This document shows positions 6,982 to 16,156 of a stretch of DNA of 64,000 nt, in pieces. Below the pieces are notes generated by a model. That model was not told the DNA's origin and made no database searches. It saw only the letters and a list, made by a program, of their open reading frames with translations. The number at the start of each line of letters is the position of its first letter. Within the stretch, counting starts at the first letter, position 1. Location: the NCBI GenBank assembly GCA_964345635.1, contig CAYFRM010000075.1:25022-89021 (forward strand), in the 5' to 3' direction. The DNA comes from WVXT01 sp964345635. GTDB taxonomy: Bacteria > UBA6262 > WVXT01. Position numbers and translations under genes: made by a program.

Positions 6982-9159
6982 ATGAAGAAAATAAACTTCG
7001 TGTTGGGTATTCATAACCATCAGCCGGTCGGTAATTTTGCAAACATTTTCGAGGAGGCTTACCAGAAGGCGTACCTTCCCTTTGTGGAAATTTTGACAAA
7101 ACATCCCGGCGTAAAAGTCACATTCCATTTTAGCGGGGTCCTTCTGGAGTGGATTGTTAAACATCATCCAGAATTTATTTCCATAATAAAAAACCTCTTA
7201 CAAACGGAGCAGATTGAACTTATGACCGGTGGCTACTACGAGCCAATTCTGGCTATGTTATACGATCGTGATGGAATCGGTCAAATATTGAAATTGAACA
7301 AATACATCAAAGATTTATTTGATTACAAACCAAGAGGGATGTGGCTGGCGGAACGTGTCTGGGAGCCGCACCTGGCAAAGTCAATTTCCCAGGCAGGTGT
7401 AGAATATACTGTCATTGACGACTTGCCTTTCCAGTCCGCCGGGCTTTTTGAGGAAGAACTTTTCGGGTACTACCTCACCGAGGAACAAGGTTATCCGCTG
7501 AAAGTTTTTCCCATTAGTGAAAGGCTGCGATTTCTCATACCTTTCCAACCCGTGGAAGAAGTTATTAAGTATTTTAAATCCCAGGCTACGGAGAAGGAAG
7601 AGAGACTGGCAGTAATGGCTGATGACGGGGAGAAATTTGGCATCTGGCCCGGAACCCATGAGCTGTCGTACGAACAGAATTGGCTGGAACAGTTCTTCAG
7701 CGAGCTGGAGAAAAATAGAAAATGGATTAAAATGTTTACGTTTTCCGAATATATTTCACAGTTTGAACCTAAAGGAAGAATATATCTTCCTACGGGTTCC
7801 TATTCCCAGATGATGGAATGGGTCTTGCCCACCAAGGCGAGAAAGGAATTCAATGATATCCAGAGAGAAGTGGAAAAATTGCCTCAGAGCGAACGCTATG
7901 CAAGGTTTTTGAAAGGAGGCTTCTGGAGAAACTTCTTTGTGAAGTATGCTGAAAGCAACTTGATGCAGAAGAAGATGCTTCTGGTCAGTAACAAGATTTT
8001 TAAGGCAATGCAAAACTTGCAAACGTCGCCGGCCGGATCCGGTAAGGAAAATACGAAACTTCCCGATTGGTTGGAAGAAGCGAGGAATGAACTGTGGAAA
8101 GGGCAGTGCAACTGCGCTTACTGGCACGGCGTTTTCGGAGGACTATACTTTCCCCACCTCAGAAGAGCGGCTTATGAACATCTTATTAATGCGGAAAAAG
8201 CTGTTGACGGCAAAGGCCAATCAGGTTCCCAATCTGTGGAAGCGCAAGAGTTAGATTTTGATTTGGATGGAAATCCGGAGCTTTTGGTCAGTACTCCCTT
8301 ACTCAATGCTTATTTCAGGCCGTCTGCGGGAGCGTCTCTTTTCGAATTGGATTATAAACCCCGGAACCTGAATCTTTTGACTACTCTGACTCGCAGGAAA
8401 GAAGCCTACCACGAAGAAATTATTCGTGCCAGTCTTTTTGATTCCCGGGCTAGCGAGGAGAAAAAAGGCGTAAAATCAATTCACAATATGGAAAAAGTAA
8501 AGGACAGGAACTTGGCAAAATATCTTCACTATGATTGGTACGAGAGGGTATCTTTGGTGGACCATTTCCTGCATCCCGATACGGAGATTTTTGATTTCTC
8601 CACTTGCCAGTACGGGGAACAGGGAGATTTCGTCGACCAACCTTATATGTACAGGATTGAAGCAGGCGGGATAAACTTTGTCAGGGAAGGATTCGTGTGG
8701 GTAGGAGATTTCCAGCAACCCGTGAAAGTGGAGAAAAAAATAACAGTGTCGGCAGACGCGGGGGAGATTCTCGCTATTTATAAAATTGTCAATAAAGGCG
8801 AGAACTCCGCAGAATTATGGTTTGGCTCTGAATTTAATTTCTCTTTTTCCTCGCCAGAGGATAAAGAATGTTATTACTCGGTCCCCGATAGAAAAGAGAG
8901 GAAATATTTCTCTTCATTTGGAGAAATTTCTGACTTGAAGGAAATCAGTATGCACGATGGGCATTACGGAGTAAACGTGATTTTGCAATTCAACCCCGAT
9001 TGTCGCTTGTGGCATTTTCCCATAGAGACAATTTCGGAGGGGGATGCGGCCTACGAGCGTATGTATCAGCAATCGGTTGTATTTCCTCACTGGAAATTGA
9101 ATTTAAGATCAAAAGAAGAACGGACTATAACGTGTAAACTAAAAATCGCAAGTATATAA
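6982..9159 (+). CDS. GH57 4-alpha-glucanotransferase/alpha-amylase family protein
   Basis: 725 aa. The five GH57 motifs are in order: HNHQP (11-15), GGYYEP (83-88), ERVWEP with predicted nucleophile E124, ADDGEKFG with predicted acid D214, and the PTGSYSQMMEWVLP helix. These positions agree with Thermococcus litoralis 4-alpha-glucanotransferase (E123, D214). The C-terminal half matches the beta-sandwich DUF1925/1926 region of that subgroup. It likely disproportionates maltodextrin or glycogen in the cytoplasm; no signal peptide is seen. Its place inside a PTS operon, between IIB and IIC, is unusual and hints that the sugar handled is glucose-derived. Substrate is not provable here. Confidence 0.88.
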   Translation: MKKINFVLGIHNHQPVGNFANIFEEAYQKAYLPFVEILTKHPGVKVTFHFSGVLLEWIVKHHPEFISIIKNLLQTEQIELMTGGYYEPILAMLYDRDGIGQILKLNKYIKDLFDYKPRGMWLAERVWEPHLAKSISQAGVEYTVIDDLPFQSAGLFEEELFGYYLTEEQGYPLKVFPISERLRFLIPFQPVEEVIKYFKSQATEKEERLAVMADDGEKFGIWPGTHELSYEQNWLEQFFSELEKNRKWIKMFTFSEYISQFEPKGRIYLPTGSYSQMMEWVLPTKARKEFNDIQREVEKLPQSERYARFLKGGFWRNFFVKYAESNLMQKKMLLVSNKIFKAMQNLQTSPAGSGKENTKLPDWLEEARNELWKGQCNCAYWHGVFGGLYFPHLRRAAYEHLINAEKAVDGKGQSGSQSVEAQELDFDLDGNPELLVSTPLLNAYFRPSAGASLFELDYKPRNLNLLTTLTRRKEAYHEEIIRASLFDSRASEEKKGVKSIHNMEKVKDRNLAKYLHYDWYERVSLVDHFLHPDTEIFDFSTCQYGEQGDFVDQPYMYRIEAGGINFVREGFVWVGDFQQPVKVEKKITVSADAGEILAIYKIVNKGENSAELWFGSEFNFSFSSPEDKECYYSVPDRKERKYFSSFGEISDLKEISMHDGHYGVNVILQFNPDCRLWHFPIETISEGDAAYERMYQQSVVFPHWKLNLRSKEERTITCKLKIASI

Positions 9160-9208
9160 TTGAGTTTGAGGTGTTTATCCCGATCGATATCGCCTCTGGA
9201 TCGTCGTA

Positions 9209-9847
9209 ATGATTGCTGAAATCCTTTTGGTTAGTTTCCTGGGAGGACTGTTAAGTTTGGATGTGAGTGCCTGGGGACAGATAATGGTCTCCCGACCTGT
9301 TATTTCAGGGGCGATCATAGGTTTATTGTTAGGGGATCTCAAGACAGGATTAATAATCGGTGTTCTTTTAGAACTGGTGTGGATCAATGTGATATCGGTG
9401 GGCGCAGCCATTCCGCCTAATGCGACAATAGTAGCTGTCGCTTGCGCGGCTCTGGTAATCTTAACTGAGAGAACGCTCCCTGTGGGTAATAACTTTCAGG
9501 GTTCTTACAGAATGGTCGTCCTGACCCTGACGATGCCCCTGGGAGAAATTTTTAGAAGAATAGACGTTAAGCAGAGAAAACTGAATGCAAGTTTCGGGCA
9601 CTATTTGGATAGAGAAATCATTAAGGGTAATTTTAGGGCCGTGGAAAAAGTCAACTATTTAAGCTTATTTCTGTTTTTTCTTAAAGGATTAGTTTTCTCT
9701 CTGGTCGCAATTAGCTTGGGTTTATATATTCTACCTAAACTATTTTCTTGTTTACCGTTTGCCATATTAATAGGTTTGAACTTTGCGTACAGGCTGTTAC
9801 CGGCTCTGGGTTTGGCAATAGCTTTCAACACATTCAGGGGTTTGTAG
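9209..9847 (+). CDS. PTS EIIC, mannose/sorbose family
   Basis: 212-aa hydrophobic membrane protein. The start MIAEILLVSFLGGLLSLD and the loop GAAIPPNATI match the EII-Sor/ManY family. It forms the membrane sugar channel with IID. It is shorter than E. coli ManY (266 aa), which may mean a reduced periphery. The ATG lacks a strong ribosome site. IID begins 22 bases downstream. Confidence 0.88.
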   Translation: MIAEILLVSFLGGLLSLDVSAWGQIMVSRPVISGAIIGLLLGDLKTGLIIGVLLELVWINVISVGAAIPPNATIVAVACAALVILTERTLPVGNNFQGSYRMVVLTLTMPLGEIFRRIDVKQRKLNASFGHYLDREIIKGNFRAVEKVNYLSLFLFFLKGLVFSLVAISLGLYILPKLFSCLPFAILIGLNFAYRLLPALGLAIAFNTFRGL

Positions 9848-9868
9848 ACACTGATTTTGGGATTGTGA

Positions 9869-10648
9869 ATGGGGATGCATAAGCGCATGAGGAATAGAAT
9901 AATCAACAAGCTCGACTTATGGCGTCTGTTCTGGCGGTCCTTCTGTCTGCAAGCCGTATGGAATTTCGAGCGGATGCAAAATCTGGGATTTCTTTACATA
10001 TTGGCACCGGTTTTGAATAAACTATATCCTGAAAGAGAGAAAAGGATTCAGTCTTACCGGCGACATTTGGAGTTCTTCAATACCCACCCATATTTTGCAA
10101 ATGTTCTGGCCGGGATAGTCGCGCGTATGGAGGAAGAGATGGCGGAAGGAGGAGAAGTCAATCCGGAAGAGATTAGCGCAGTAAAAATGAGCATGGGCGG
10201 AGCATTGGGAGGCATTGGCGATTCGCTGTTTTGGGGGGCGTGGCGACCCTTTACTGCACTGATAGCCTGCGTTCTGGTGATTGTATATTTGAGAAGGTGG
10301 GAAGGAGCCTGGCTGGCGCCGGTATTTTTTCTTTTTCTCTATAATTTTTTGCACTTTCATACGCGCATTAAGGGAGTGATGGAAGGTTACGAGAGAAAGA
10401 CCAAAGTAGTAAGACTTCTGAAGAAGATGTATTATCTTCGCACAATATGGAGTAGCCATATTATTGGTTTGGCTCTCGTTTTACTTACTGTTTTGGTATT
10501 AACGTTTCGGGACTGGCAAGCGATAGAAAGACTGTACTTTTTGGCATTCTTTCTCTCTATTGTGTTACTGAATCGCTGGCGAATTTCTTCCGCAAAGCTT
10601 CTGTATTTGCTCGTCGGAATTTCCTGTGCGGGAGCTTATATATTTTGA
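9869..10648 (+). CDS. PTS EIID, mannose/sorbose family
   Basis: 259 aa. It shows the IID hallmarks LFWRSFCLQAVWNFERMQNLGF near the N-terminus (split here as LFWRSFCLQ and NFERMQNLGF), FNTHPYFA, and MGGALGGIGDSLFWG. Two to three membrane segments lie in the C-terminal 110 residues. It pairs with IIC to form the membrane translocator. An alternative start a few codons downstream (MRNRIINK) is possible. Confidence 0.9.
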   Translation: MGMHKRMRNRIINKLDLWRLFWRSFCLQAVWNFERMQNLGFLYILAPVLNKLYPEREKRIQSYRRHLEFFNTHPYFANVLAGIVARMEEEMAEGGEVNPEEISAVKMSMGGALGGIGDSLFWGAWRPFTALIACVLVIVYLRRWEGAWLAPVFFLFLYNFLHFHTRIKGVMEGYERKTKVVRLLKKMYYLRTIWSSHIIGLALVLLTVLVLTFRDWQAIERLYFLAFFLSIVLLNRWRISSAKLLYLLVGISCAGAYIF

Positions 10649-10663
10649 TATCGGGAAACATAA

Positions 10664-10930
10664 ATGATACAAAAAAATTTTAAGGTCAAGAATAAGTTAG
10701 GAATGCACGCAAGACCTGCGGCACTTCTCGCCCAGACTGTTGCTAAATTCCAATCAAAAGTATCCATAATTAAAAATGGCCAGGAAGTCGAGGGAGATAG
10801 TATTTTGGGAATCATGATGTTAGCGGCAGAGTTCGGCTCCGAGATAACGGTAATTGTTAATGGAAGCGACGAAAAGGAAGCAATAGAAAAAATCGAAGAT
10901 TTATTTAAGAAGAAATTTGATGAGGAGTAG
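10664..10930 (+). CDS. ptsH: Phosphocarrier protein HPr
   Basis: 88 aa. The PEP-dependent phosphorylation site is H15 in GMHARPA, and the regulatory Ser46 sits in EGDSILGIM. The residue before Ser46 is Asp rather than the more common Lys. It carries phosphate from enzyme I to the IIA proteins. Ser46 is retained although the encoded HPrK has altered catalytic residues. ptsI starts 5 bases after the stop. Confidence 0.95.
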   Translation: MIQKNFKVKNKLGMHARPAALLAQTVAKFQSKVSIIKNGQEVEGDSILGIMMLAAEFGSEITVIVNGSDEKEAIEKIEDLFKKKFDEE

Positions 10931-10935
10931 AAATT

Positions 10936-12654
10936 ATGTTAAAGGGAATTGCTGCTTCGCCGGGTATTGTCATCGGGCGAGCTTTCCTTCTGGAAGAAGA
11001 GGAATTCTATATTTCCAAGAGATCAATTGACCCTGCGGACATAAAACAGGAGATTATTCGCTTTCGCAAAGCAGTTGCCGAGACAAGAGAGGAAATGGAC
11101 GGAATAAGGCAGAAGGTTTTGAAACAACTGGGCAAGAGACACGTACGCCTCTTTGATGCCTATCTTCTGATTTTGCAGGATCCTATGCTCCGCAATGACG
11201 TGACGAAGATGGTTACGGAACAAGGAGTAAATGCCGAATATGCTCTGCAGATGGTAATTGATAAGATAACAAAGACGTTTAATATAATAGACGACGGGTA
11301 CCTGCGAGACCGCGGCCGCGACATTCTGGATGTGGGGAAAAGAGTGCTGAAGCGCCTACTGGGCAGAGAAAGGGAAGAACTGGCCACTCTGGCCTCACCT
11401 GTAATTGTAATCGCTCATAATCTTACTCCTGCAGACACGATCGCTATGCGCAAAGAGAACGTGATAGGGTTTGCCACGGATATTGGAGGAAGGACTTCGC
11501 ACACTGCGATTATGGCGCAGTCTTTGGAAATTCCTGCTGTGGTCGGTTTGAAAAATGTAACCAAGAAAGTAAAGCCAGGTGACACAATAATCGTAGACGG
11601 AATAGAAGGGATTGTGGTTATCGACCCGGATTCGGTGACGGTGGAAAATTATGAACGGCAAAAGCTAAAATATTCCAATGTGGAAGAAGCGTTGAAAAAG
11701 CTGACAGATCTTCCCGCAGTTACGTCCGATGAGCACGCGATTGAATTGCAGGCAAACATCGAAGTTCCGGAAGAGATTCCCTCGGTTCACGCTCATGGAG
11801 CAACAGGAATCGGGTTATTCCGCACCGAGTATATCTATTTAAATCGAGTCGACCTGCCTCCGGAAGAAGAGCAATATCAACAATATGTCTCTGTCGCGCA
11901 AAAAATGATGCCCTATCCGGTAATAATCAGAACGATGGATCTGGGAGCAGATAGATTTGTGGGCGAATTTGGCATTTCTCCCGAGCGAAATCCGTTTATG
12001 GGTTTGCGGGCAATTCGGCTCTGCTTCCGATATCCCCATGTGTTTAAGACTCAATTGAGAGCCATTCTTCGCGCCTCAGCGGAAGGGAATTTGAAGATAA
12101 TGTATCCTATGATATGTTGCGTGGAAGAATTGAGACACGCCAATGAGCTGCTGAAAGAAGTGAAGAATGAGCTAAGAGAAGAAAAAATATCTTTCGACGA
12201 AAATATAGAAGTAGGGGTAATGATTGAGACTCCTTCTTCTGCCTTGATTGCGGATATTTTGGCCCAGGAAGCAGATTTCCTGAGCATTGGAACAAACGAT
12301 TTAATACAATATACCCTGGCCGTAGACCGCGTTAACGAAAATGTCACTCACCTTTATAGACCGTTGCATTTATCCATTTTGCGCCTGGTCAAAAGAATAA
12401 TAGATGCCGGACATCAAGCCGGCAAGCGCGTGGGAATGTGCGGGGAAATGGCTGCCGACCCTTCTTTCACCAAGATTCTCCTGGGCATGGGTCTTGATGA
12501 ATTCAGTATGTCTCCGTTATCCATCCCCAAAATTAAGAAAATCGTGCGCGCCACGAACCTGACCGCAGCCCGGGAACTAGCCAATCAGGTTTTAGCTGCT
12601 TCAAAACAGGAAGAAATAGACAAAATCATAGGGAAATTCCAAACCCTACCATAA
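10936..12654 (+). CDS. ptsI: PTS enzyme I (phosphoenolpyruvate-protein phosphotransferase)
   Basis: 572 aa, full length. The phosphohistidine is H189 in GGRTSHTAIMAQ. The PEP-binding barrel follows with LFRTEYIYL, GTNDLIQYTLAVDR and the catalytic Cys motif GMCGEMA. It autophosphorylates from PEP and charges HPr, encoded immediately upstream. This completes the cytoplasmic phosphorelay of the locus. Confidence 0.96.
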   Translation: MLKGIAASPGIVIGRAFLLEEEEFYISKRSIDPADIKQEIIRFRKAVAETREEMDGIRQKVLKQLGKRHVRLFDAYLLILQDPMLRNDVTKMVTEQGVNAEYALQMVIDKITKTFNIIDDGYLRDRGRDILDVGKRVLKRLLGREREELATLASPVIVIAHNLTPADTIAMRKENVIGFATDIGGRTSHTAIMAQSLEIPAVVGLKNVTKKVKPGDTIIVDGIEGIVVIDPDSVTVENYERQKLKYSNVEEALKKLTDLPAVTSDEHAIELQANIEVPEEIPSVHAHGATGIGLFRTEYIYLNRVDLPPEEEQYQQYVSVAQKMMPYPVIIRTMDLGADRFVGEFGISPERNPFMGLRAIRLCFRYPHVFKTQLRAILRASAEGNLKIMYPMICCVEELRHANELLKEVKNELREEKISFDENIEVGVMIETPSSALIADILAQEADFLSIGTNDLIQYTLAVDRVNENVTHLYRPLHLSILRLVKRIIDAGHQAGKRVGMCGEMAADPSFTKILLGMGLDEFSMSPLSIPKIKKIVRATNLTAARELANQVLAASKQEEIDKIIGKFQTLP

Positions 12655-12662
12655 TTTCTCCA

Positions 12663-12690
12663 ATGTAGGGGTTTGATTTATCGAACCCGA
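12663..12690. repeat. Short hairpin in the ptsI-isomerase gap
   Basis: GTAGGGGTTTGATTTATCGAACCC contains GGGTTTGAT paired with ATCGAACCC. It resembles the GTAGGGG-headed repeats elsewhere in the window. It has no U-tract, so a terminator role is not supported. Confidence 0.4.
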
Positions 12691-12721
12691 CTGCAGCGAG
12701 CAGTAAGGAATTAATGCCGAG

Positions 12722-13738
12722 ATGAGCGAAATGTTTAGATATCTGGAAGATTTTCCAGTTCAATGCGAACAGGCAGTCCAAATTGCCAGGAAATTTCCCG
12801 TTGATGTAAAAAGATACGATTCCATCCAACAGGTAGTGGTCTGTGGAATGGGAGGCTCGGCGGCAGGTGGCGACCTGTTGAAGTCCTATCTAGAGGGAGA
12901 AGCAGCTATTCCCATTGAAGTTAACAGGGATTATCTCCTTCCGCAGTATGCGGGAAAGAGAACCTTGGTATTCGCCATCAGCTATTCCGGTAATACGGAA
13001 GAGACCCTATCCGCCTATCAGGATGCTCTTTCTCGCTCGGCAAAGATTATAGCTATTACCAGCGGGGGAAAGTTAAAAGAACTGTGTGAGAAGGACGGCA
13101 TTGATGTAATCGAAATCGTAAAAGGCATGCCGCCACGGGCAACTTTTGGGTATCTATTTTTTCCCATGGTTACCCTGCTGGAAAGATTGGGATTGATTGA
13201 CTCTAAAGAAAAAGAGATTAAAGAGACAATTCAGAATTTGAGAATGCTGTGTAAGCAATATAACCCTGAGAGTAAAACCAATTTAGCAAAGGATATATCA
13301 GAGACAATAAAAGGGCATCTTCTTCTCATATATGCTCCCCGGCATCTGGCTGCCTGTGCTGTTCGCTGGAAGAACCAATTAAATGAGAATAGCAAGGTTA
13401 TGGCTTTCTTCAGCCTCTTGCCGGAAATGAACCATAATGAGATTGAAGTCTGGGCCAGTAGTAGCGAATTTACTAAGAAATTCTACTTGATTTTTTTGAG
13501 AGATAATGCGGAAAACGAAAGAATTAAAAGTAGAATATTGATTACAGAAGGTATTCTTAAAGACAAAGTAGCAGGCATCCAGCACGTGAGTTCCAGCGGG
13601 GAATCTCTCCTATCTCGTTTGCATTCTTTGATATATCTTGGTGATTGGGTGAGCACCTATTTAGCTTTAACCAACTCCATAGACCCCATTCCCACCCCCA
13701 TGATTAACTTACTGAAAAAACAGCTCTCCCAGGCGTAA
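12722..13738 (+). CDS. Bifunctional phosphoglucose/phosphomannose isomerase
   Basis: 338 aa, PGI/PMI family. The features are GMGGSAAGGD, the SIS phosphate loop SYSGNTEETLS, PPRATFGY, and the C-terminal catalytic NQLNENSK with LPEMNHNEIEVW. It interconverts glucose 6-phosphate, mannose 6-phosphate and fructose 6-phosphate, which fits a position just after a mannose/glucose-type PTS. It may be cotranscribed with the PTS genes; no terminator is visible in the 67-base gap. Confidence 0.92.
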   Translation: MSEMFRYLEDFPVQCEQAVQIARKFPVDVKRYDSIQQVVVCGMGGSAAGGDLLKSYLEGEAAIPIEVNRDYLLPQYAGKRTLVFAISYSGNTEETLSAYQDALSRSAKIIAITSGGKLKELCEKDGIDVIEIVKGMPPRATFGYLFFPMVTLLERLGLIDSKEKEIKETIQNLRMLCKQYNPESKTNLAKDISETIKGHLLLIYAPRHLAACAVRWKNQLNENSKVMAFFSLLPEMNHNEIEVWASSSEFTKKFYLIFLRDNAENERIKSRILITEGILKDKVAGIQHVSSSGESLLSRLHSLIYLGDWVSTYLALTNSIDPIPTPMINLLKKQLSQA

Positions 13739-13758
13739 TATTCAGCCACATTTTTCCC

Positions 13759-13787
13759 TTGACAATTATCAATTTTTATGATATCTT
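13759..13787 (+). promoter_or_regulatory. Sigma-70 promoter upstream of the HIT-rpsU-rpoD operon
   Basis: TTGACA at 13759-13764, 17-base spacer, TATCTT at 13782-13787 (4 of 6). It lies in the 114-base gap after the isomerase. It would transcribe the HIT gene, rpsU, the DNA glycosylase, the NIF3-like gene, dnaG and rpoD as one unit, since no later promoter of this quality is seen before rpoD. Confidence 0.65.
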
Positions 13788-13852
13788 AAAAGTTTGATAT
13801 TTAGACTATGTTCTGCCTTAATTTTAAGGCAAAACAAAGGTCCGGGAGAGAA

Positions 13853-14197
13853 ATGGAAGGGTGTCTTTTTTGTGACATCGTAAGCAAGAAAATCCCGGCA
13901 AGTGTCGTTTATGAGAATGACCGGGTAATAGCCTTCAGGGACATTAATCCCCAGGCCCCGGTGCACCTTTTGATCGTGCCTAAAAAGCACATTCCCACAA
14001 TCCTAGACTTAAAGTCAGAAGATAAGGATCTAATAGGAGAAATCTACCTGGTTGCCCAAGAATTGGCTTCCCGGGAGAGTATCGCGCAATGTGGCTTCCG
14101 TATTATAGCAAACTGCAACGCCGATGCCGGCCAGGCAGTGTTCCACGTACATTTCCACTTGCTGGGGGGTCGAAAATTGGGCTGGCCTCCGGGCTGA
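13853..14197 (+). CDS. HIT-family nucleotide hydrolase (HINT-like)
   Basis: 114 aa from the ATG at 13853; an in-frame ATG at 13808 would add 15 residues unlike the family. The zinc-ligand pair C4 and C7 is in EGCLFCDIV. The histidine triad H98-V-H100-F-H102 ends in LLGGR. HINT proteins hydrolyse adenosine phosphoramidates and similar adducts in the cytoplasm; the physiological substrate is usually unknown. It heads the rpsU-dnaG-rpoD group. Confidence 0.93.
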   Translation: MEGCLFCDIVSKKIPASVVYENDRVIAFRDINPQAPVHLLIVPKKHIPTILDLKSEDKDLIGEIYLVAQELASRESIAQCGFRIIANCNADAGQAVFHVHFHLLGGRKLGWPPG

Positions 14198-14235
14198 AAC
14201 CTAACGAGACCGATTCACGTAAGGGGTGAAAACAT

Positions 14236-14451
14236 GTGACCGAAGTAAAAGTCAGAGAAGATGAATCTATAGACGCGGCTTTACGGCGATTTAAGCGCGA
14301 ATGCGAAAGAGCGGGGCTTATGACGGAAATAAAAAGAAGGGAATATTATGAAAGTCCCAGCGTTCGCAGAAAGAGAAAAGCCGCCGAGGCAAAAAGGAAA
14401 CAGAGGAGAAGGCAGCTAAAGCTTTTGAATCGTTTAAAAAGAAAAAGATAA
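14236..14451 (+). CDS. rpsU: 30S ribosomal protein S21
   Basis: 71 aa, highly basic, with the S21 pattern VREDESIDAALRRFKREC at the start and an Arg/Lys-rich C-terminus. The GTG start follows AAGGGGTG by 6 bases; the overlapping ATG two bases earlier reads into a stop. S21 binds the 30S platform near the anti-Shine-Dalgarno. It opens the classical rpsU-dnaG-rpoD macromolecular synthesis operon, here with two extra genes inserted. Confidence 0.95.
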   Translation: MTEVKVREDESIDAALRRFKRECERAGLMTEIKRREYYESPSVRRKRKAAEAKRKQRRRQLKLLNRLKRKR

Positions 14452-15096
14452 TTGCTGAGTAGACTATCACGAAAATTCTATTCCCGCAACACGGGAATCG
14501 TAGCCAAAGAATTATTGGGTAAGACCCTTGTCCACAAAACGGATGAGGGCATAATTTCGGGTAAAATTGTCGAAACAGAAGCCTATCTTGGCCAGAAGGA
14601 CCCGGGAAGCCATGCTTACAGGGGAGTGACCAAGCGCAACCGGATAATGTTTGGTCCGGCAGGAAAAGCGTATGTCTATCTGGTATACGGGAACCACTAT
14701 TGCTTTAACGTGGTCACGGAAAAGGATGGTGAAGCCGGCGCGGTTCTAATCAGGGCCTTAGAACCCCGGGAAGGCATAAGACTAATGAAAAAACACAGAA
14801 GAATAGACGGCCCCCTGACTTGCCTCACCAATGGCCCGGGCAAGTTGACCAAGGCTTTAGGCATTACGGGGTCGATGAACGGGATTGACTTAACGGGAAA
14901 CAGACTGTTTGTCTCTCAAATTGCTTCCCCAAAGAATAAAAGCGCCTCAAAAGACTCTAACGTCATCGCTACGGGTCGTGTGGGCATAAGAAGAGGAAAG
15001 AATTTTCCCTATCGGTATTATATTGAAGGAAGTAAGTTCGTATCCCGCACCATCGTCATTCGCAAAAAACCACTCACCCGGGATAGTCGTGAATAG
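14452..15096 (+). CDS. 3-methyladenine DNA glycosylase (AAG/MPG family)
   Basis: 214 aa. It excises alkylated and deaminated purines. The catalytic Glu is E43 in IVETEAYLG, followed by GSHAYRGVTKRNRIMFG and YVYLVYGNHYCFNVV, all characteristic of the Aag fold. The TTG start directly abuts the rpsU stop, so its translation probably depends on the upstream gene. A repair glycosylase inside the rpsU-dnaG-rpoD operon is atypical. Confidence 0.92.
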   Translation: MLSRLSRKFYSRNTGIVAKELLGKTLVHKTDEGIISGKIVETEAYLGQKDPGSHAYRGVTKRNRIMFGPAGKAYVYLVYGNHYCFNVVTEKDGEAGAVLIRALEPREGIRLMKKHRRIDGPLTCLTNGPGKLTKALGITGSMNGIDLTGNRLFVSQIASPKNKSASKDSNVIATGRVGIRRGKNFPYRYYIEGSKFVSRTIVIRKKPLTRDSRE

Positions 15097-15128
15097 CCTG
15101 AGGGGGAGATTAGAAAGGAAACGATAAT

Positions 15129-16082
15129 TTGAACCTTACAGAATTTTACAAATTTGTTGTAGAAGAAGGAATTTCTCAGGACCCTCGCGGGGTGGAGAGA
15201 GTTAAACTCGATATGAAGAGGAGAAAAGAAGAGTTTGAAAAAATGGAAGGAGCGAAAAAGAGAGGGTTTGACCAGGAAACCCTTACCAATCCTTACAGCG
15301 ATACCAGAATATTAAACGATACCAAAAAAGAAGTAAAAAACATTCTCGTAGGAATCGATATCGAAACCCCGGAACTACTACTGGCCGATCGCCTGAAGTC
15401 GCAAGGGAAAAAGATCGATTTAGTCCTCGCTCACCATCCCGAGGGCCGCGCCTATGCCAATTTCTATGAAGTTATGGGCATGCAAGCAGACATTCTTAAC
15501 AAGTATGGTGTTCCTATAAACATAGCGGAGGACCTTCTGGCAAAGAGAATGAAGGATGTCAGCCGCAAGGTAATGCCGGTAAACCACTTCCGGGCAGTGG
15601 ATGCGGCAGAGTTACTCGATATTTCCTTTATTTGTGTGCATACTCCCGCAGATAATTTTGTAACTTCGTATTTACAGGAGTTAATGGATAAGAAAGAACC
15701 GGAAAGAGTAGAAGATACTATTGGGCTGTTGCAGGACGTACCGGAATATGAACAGGCCACCGCGAGAGGCAGTGGACCTAAGGTCACGGTTGGTTCTGAA
15801 AAGAGGCGGGCAGGAAAGATATTCGTGGATATGACCGGTGGCACCGAAGGGTCGGAAGAAGCTTTGGAAAAACTGAGTGATTCGGGAGTGGGAACCATAG
15901 TGGGAATGCATATGAGCGAGAAACATTATCATAACGCAGAAAAATTCCACATAAATGTAGTAATTGCCGGTCATATGGCCTCCGATACTCTGGGGCTTAA
16001 TCTACTGTTAGACCGGGCTATAAAGAAGTTCGGCCCTCTGAACGTCATTTCCTGCTCAGGTTTTTACCGCGTCGATAGATAG
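15129..16082 (+). CDS. NIF3-like (NGG1p-interacting factor) family protein
   Basis: 317 aa of uncertain function. Conserved stretches include LVLAHHPEGRAYANFYEVM, PVNHFRAVDAAE, FVDMTGGTEGSEEALEKL, and IAGHMASDTLGLNLLLD. The paired His residues and the C-terminal H-x-A-S-D resemble metal-binding positions of the NIF3/YbgI superfamily, but with a distinct N-terminal helix rich in charged residues. The start is TTG with AAAGGA upstream. It sits between the glycosylase and dnaG. The family name is from recall of similar proteins, not a search. Confidence 0.62.
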   Translation: MNLTEFYKFVVEEGISQDPRGVERVKLDMKRRKEEFEKMEGAKKRGFDQETLTNPYSDTRILNDTKKEVKNILVGIDIETPELLLADRLKSQGKKIDLVLAHHPEGRAYANFYEVMGMQADILNKYGVPINIAEDLLAKRMKDVSRKVMPVNHFRAVDAAELLDISFICVHTPADNFVTSYLQELMDKKEPERVEDTIGLLQDVPEYEQATARGSGPKVTVGSEKRRAGKIFVDMTGGTEGSEEALEKLSDSGVGTIVGMHMSEKHYHNAEKFHINVVIAGHMASDTLGLNLLLDRAIKKFGPLNVISCSGFYRVDR

Positions 16083-16103
16083 ACTTTCCAGGATAAAAAA
16101 GAA

Positions 16104-16133
16104 AAGCTTCCTTTCCCCGCGGGGGAGAGGCTT
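16104..16133 (+). repeat. GC-rich hairpin before dnaG
   Basis: CCTTTCCCC (16110-16118) pairs with GGGGAGAGG (16122-16130) around a 3-base loop, extended by AAG/CTT. It resembles the CTCTCCCC-GGGGAGAG hairpins before cobT. It has no U-tract, so it is more likely a repeat element than a terminator; it could modulate dnaG expression. Confidence 0.45.
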
Positions 16134-16156
16134 GGAATGAGGGGGTAGCGGTTACT

